From the NCBI GenBank assembly GCA_910578825.1, contig CAJTSB010000012.1:15922-79921 (forward strand): a stretch of 64,000 nt of DNA. The letters run 5' to 3'. Each line of letters starts with the position of its first letter. Positions within the stretch are counted from its first letter, which is position 1. A program made the position numbers and the translations under genes. Positions 62,046 to 64,000 of this stretch are shown piece by piece. The stretch is from an uncultured Lachnospiraceae bacterium. GTDB lineage: Bacteria; Bacillota; Clostridia; Lachnospirales; Lachnospiraceae. Below the pieces are notes generated by a model. The model did no database searches and was not told where the DNA came from. It was given only the letters and a program-made list of their open reading frames with translations.

Positions 62046-64000
62046 CTAAATCTCATACCAGATGATTTCATTTGCTGCAAGACTCAAAGAAAAGCTTTCT
62101 CCGTCACCTTTGTATACGGTTGTCTCCTGCGGTTCATACGTGTTATTGACCACGCAGAATTTGCTGTTTTCCGGATACGCATGTACCTCTGCGTTATAAT
62201 TGCTGCTGAACCACTGATGCATCTGTTCTTCCCCATGAGCGCTCCACAGAATGGCACGATACAGAAGGCGGCTGTTTTCAAAACTGTACGGCAGACCGCC
62301 CACATAGACCGCGCGCCCCTGTCCGAACTCATGGACGGCAAGCTGCACTTCCTTTTCCCGCTGGGCGAGAACTTTCGCGCCTTCCAATGCATAGATATTC
62401 TTCTGATATTCTCCAAAATCTATCTGACCGCTGCAATCCTCGGTTATAAAATGCGCCTGTGTTTCCCAGTTATATTTATCATATCCCAGTGTGAAGCCAC
62501 GTTCTTCTTCTACGCCAAATACGTTGGCAAGCTGGAAGAAACGCCCGTTCGCCTGATGCGCGCTGGGCTCTCCCACACCGATGATGCCACCGCCCTCATG
62601 GAGAAATCTCTTCACCGCTGTTACAACCTTCTCGTCGCACCACCATGCGCCTCCGGTGTGTGCCGTATCCGCGCCGCCTACATTGATTAATACGTCAATA
62701 TCCTTTAATATTTCCGGATGCTCTTTGATATCCTGAAAACTGATAAATTTCACGTCAAACGGCGCTCCGGACAGTGATTCAATCACCCCTGCATACGAAT
62801 AATTCTGTTTTTGATACAGCGCATGATGCACCATATGGCAGCCCCAGGCACGCATCTTTCCCCAACAGTTCAAAACAGCAACGCGTTTGACACAGTAAGG
62901 CACGCAGCCTTTGACATTATCGTAAAGCTCCCGGAATTCCCCACAGACGCTTTCCACATACTTCACAAATTCTGGAAAATCCAGCGCAAGTTTCAGGTAA
63001 CCGCCGTAACCAATGCGGTCAATCGGTTTGCGCAAAATCGCGCGCCGTGCCGTTACCCAGTTGACTTTTGCCTCTTTCACCGGGTCGCCGCCTTCACAGA
63101 AAGTATCCGGGAAGAAATAGGGCAGCAGCCTGCCTTCTGTATATTTCACGCCCTCAATATCACTGATGAGCCGCAGTGTAGACCCATTTCCCACGCTGCC
63201 GACCACGGCGTCCAGGCCAATCGTAGCAAATTCCTCCAGAAACGGCTCCGTGCCAATCCAATGGTCGCCCAGAAACATCATGGCTTCCTTGCCGCACTCA
63301 TGAGTGATATCTACCATTTCCCGGGCAATCTTTGCCACCTCCCTGCGTTGAAATGCCTGAAAATCCTGATATTCCTTACTTGGTATCCGATACTGTCCGT
63401 TATAGTAACCCTGGTCTATAATATACTCCGGTCGGAAGGCATAACCGACTTCCCGCTCAAACTGCTCCAGGATAAAGGGACTCACCGATGCGGAATACCC
63501 GTACCAGTCTACATATTTCTCCCTGGCCTGTTCGTCAAAAATCAGCGTAAACTGATGGAAAAACGTTGTAAACCGCAGCACATTTACATACGGATGCTCC
63601 TCAATAAACCTGCGCAGGCGTTTCATCGTATAGTCGTGCGTCTTAGGCTGGCGAACGTCGAACGTAAGCTGATGCTCCACGTCCTGCCAGTCGTTTGTCA
63701 CTGCATTGTACATATGCACCGGATCCCAGATAATCCAGGCAAGAAAACTCACCGTGTAATCGTGAAATGGTTCTGCCTGAATCACTACGTTCCCAGTCCC
63801 TTCCTCGTAATGCCACCGCTCTGTCGGAACAACTTCTCCGGTCGTACGGTCTATCACTTCCCACCAGCGCGTGATATCATCCCTGGTATTCGGTTGCAAC
63901 ATATCCGGATACAGACCTTTCATCAGCGGAATCTGCAATTCTTCTCCCTGCGCCGTATAAAACGGCGTCATCACATACATCTGCTGAATTTCTTCCGGAT
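62046..64000 (-). CDS. GH112 beta-galactoside phosphorylase (galacto-/lacto-N-biose type), 5' end outside window
   Basis: The frame is open to the right edge; 651 residues are visible and about 70-100 are missing at the N-terminus compared with the usual 720-750. Seen: YVNVLRFTTFFHQFTLIFDE, VGYAFRPEYIIDQGYYNGQYRIP, MMFLGDHWIGTEPF, GLDAVVGSVGNGSTLRLISDI, LLPYFFPDTFC and the C-terminal glutaminase-like part with INVGGADTAHTGGAWW and GVGEPSAHQANGRFFQLANVFGVEEERGFTLGYDKYNW. GH112 enzymes cleave galactosyl-beta-1,3-N-acetylhexosamines with phosphate, giving galactose 1-phosphate; some clostridial members prefer galactosyl-beta-1,4-rhamnose. Specificity is not decided. It is intracellular (no signal visible) and points to use of mucin, milk or plant oligosaccharides. 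Confidence 0.9.
   Translation of the reverse strand, partial: PEEIQQMYVMTPFYTAQGEELQIPLMKGLYPDMLQPNTRDDITRWWEVIDRTTGEVVPTERWHYEEGTGNVVIQAEPFHDYTVSFLAWIIWDPVHMYNAVTNDWQDVEHQLTFDVRQPKTHDYTMKRLRRFIEEHPYVNVLRFTTFFHQFTLIFDEQAREKYVDWYGYSASVSPFILEQFEREVGYAFRPEYIIDQGYYNGQYRIPSKEYQDFQAFQRREVAKIAREMVDITHECGKEAMMFLGDHWIGTEPFLEEFATIGLDAVVGSVGNGSTLRLISDIEGVKYTEGRLLPYFFPDTFCEGGDPVKEAKVNWVTARRAILRKPIDRIGYGGYLKLALDFPEFVKYVESVCGEFRELYDNVKGCVPYCVKRVAVLNCWGKMRAWGCHMVHHALYQKQNYSYAGVIESLSGAPFDVKFISFQDIKEHPEILKDIDVLINVGGADTAHTGGAWWCDEKVVTAVKRFLHEGGGIIGVGEPSAHQANGRFFQLANVFGVEEERGFTLGYDKYNWETQAHFITEDCSGQIDFGEYQKNIYALEGAKVLAQREKEVQLAVHEFGQGRAVYVGGLPYSFENSRLLYRAILWSAHGEEQMHQWFSSNYNAEVHAYPENSKFCVVNNTYEPQETTVYKGDGESFSLSLAANEIIWYEI

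Overview
The window comes from a spore-forming, strictly anaerobic, low-to-mid G+C Gram-positive bacterium, most probably a gut or ruminal Lachnospiraceae (Clostridia). Support: a large Gram-positive type SRP RNA, reverse rubrerythrin with a Fur/PerR-type regulator, a type II fatty acid operon using FabK, a class III fructose-1,6-bisphosphatase, SpoIID/SpoIIQ-type sporulation genes, a class B sortase, secreted multidomain arabinan/xylan-type glycosidases and a GH112 phosphorylase. The species cannot be fixed from the sequence. No rRNA, tRNA, CRISPR array, phage or insertion sequence was seen.

Layout. 0-4 kb: SRP RNA with a consensus promoter, PerR-like regulator, reverse rubrerythrin, a 5'-truncated RibD/DHFR-like gene and a MATE transporter that overlaps a convergent PAS/winged-helix regulator by 23 bp. 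5.5-7.4 kb: ECF sigma factor with two overlapping membrane-protein genes. 7.5-14.3 kb: two-component system, PepSY-like exported protein, large FtsX-type permease and its ATPase. 14.4-24 kb: the fatty acid operon on the minus strand, acpP-fabK-fabD-fabG-fabF-accB-fabZ-accC-accD-accA, ending with an acyl-CoA synthetase; fabH is absent. Three GYGTTCCA repeats in helical phase lie upstream of its -10 box.

24-43 kb: secreted GH51 arabinofuranosidase; a LytTR-DUF3021-ABC transporter operon with a candidate LytTR box; DegV protein; an ECF sigma/RsgI-like pair; class III FBPase; DEAD-box helicase; hemolysin III protein with twin operator-like palindromes; and a secreted double-GH43 protein whose basic C-terminal Ig-like tail matches that of the GH51 protein. 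43-52 kb: GIY-YIG protein, SpoIIQ-like and SpoIID genes with sporulation-sigma-like promoters, a radical SAM/DUF4130 pair, and the metG-tatD-rsmA cluster. 52-64 kb: chemotaxis receptor, a class B sortase with an unusual surface-protein substrate, a zinc-ribbon protein, a Na+/Ca2+ antiporter, tyrS, and a GH112 phosphorylase that runs off the right edge.

The genes form several functional groups: lipid synthesis (FAS operon, acyl-CoA synthetase, perhaps DegV as fatty acid binder), plant or host glycan use (GH51, GH43, GH112), envelope sensing (two ECF systems, two-component/ABC, LytTR system, sortase) and sporulation. No single gene set is unmistakably a new system. The best candidates for new biology are the FAS operator repeats, the self-controlled LytTR-DUF3021-ABC module, the sortase substrate with a second membrane segment after its sorting motif, and the uncharacterised radical SAM/DUF4130 pair.
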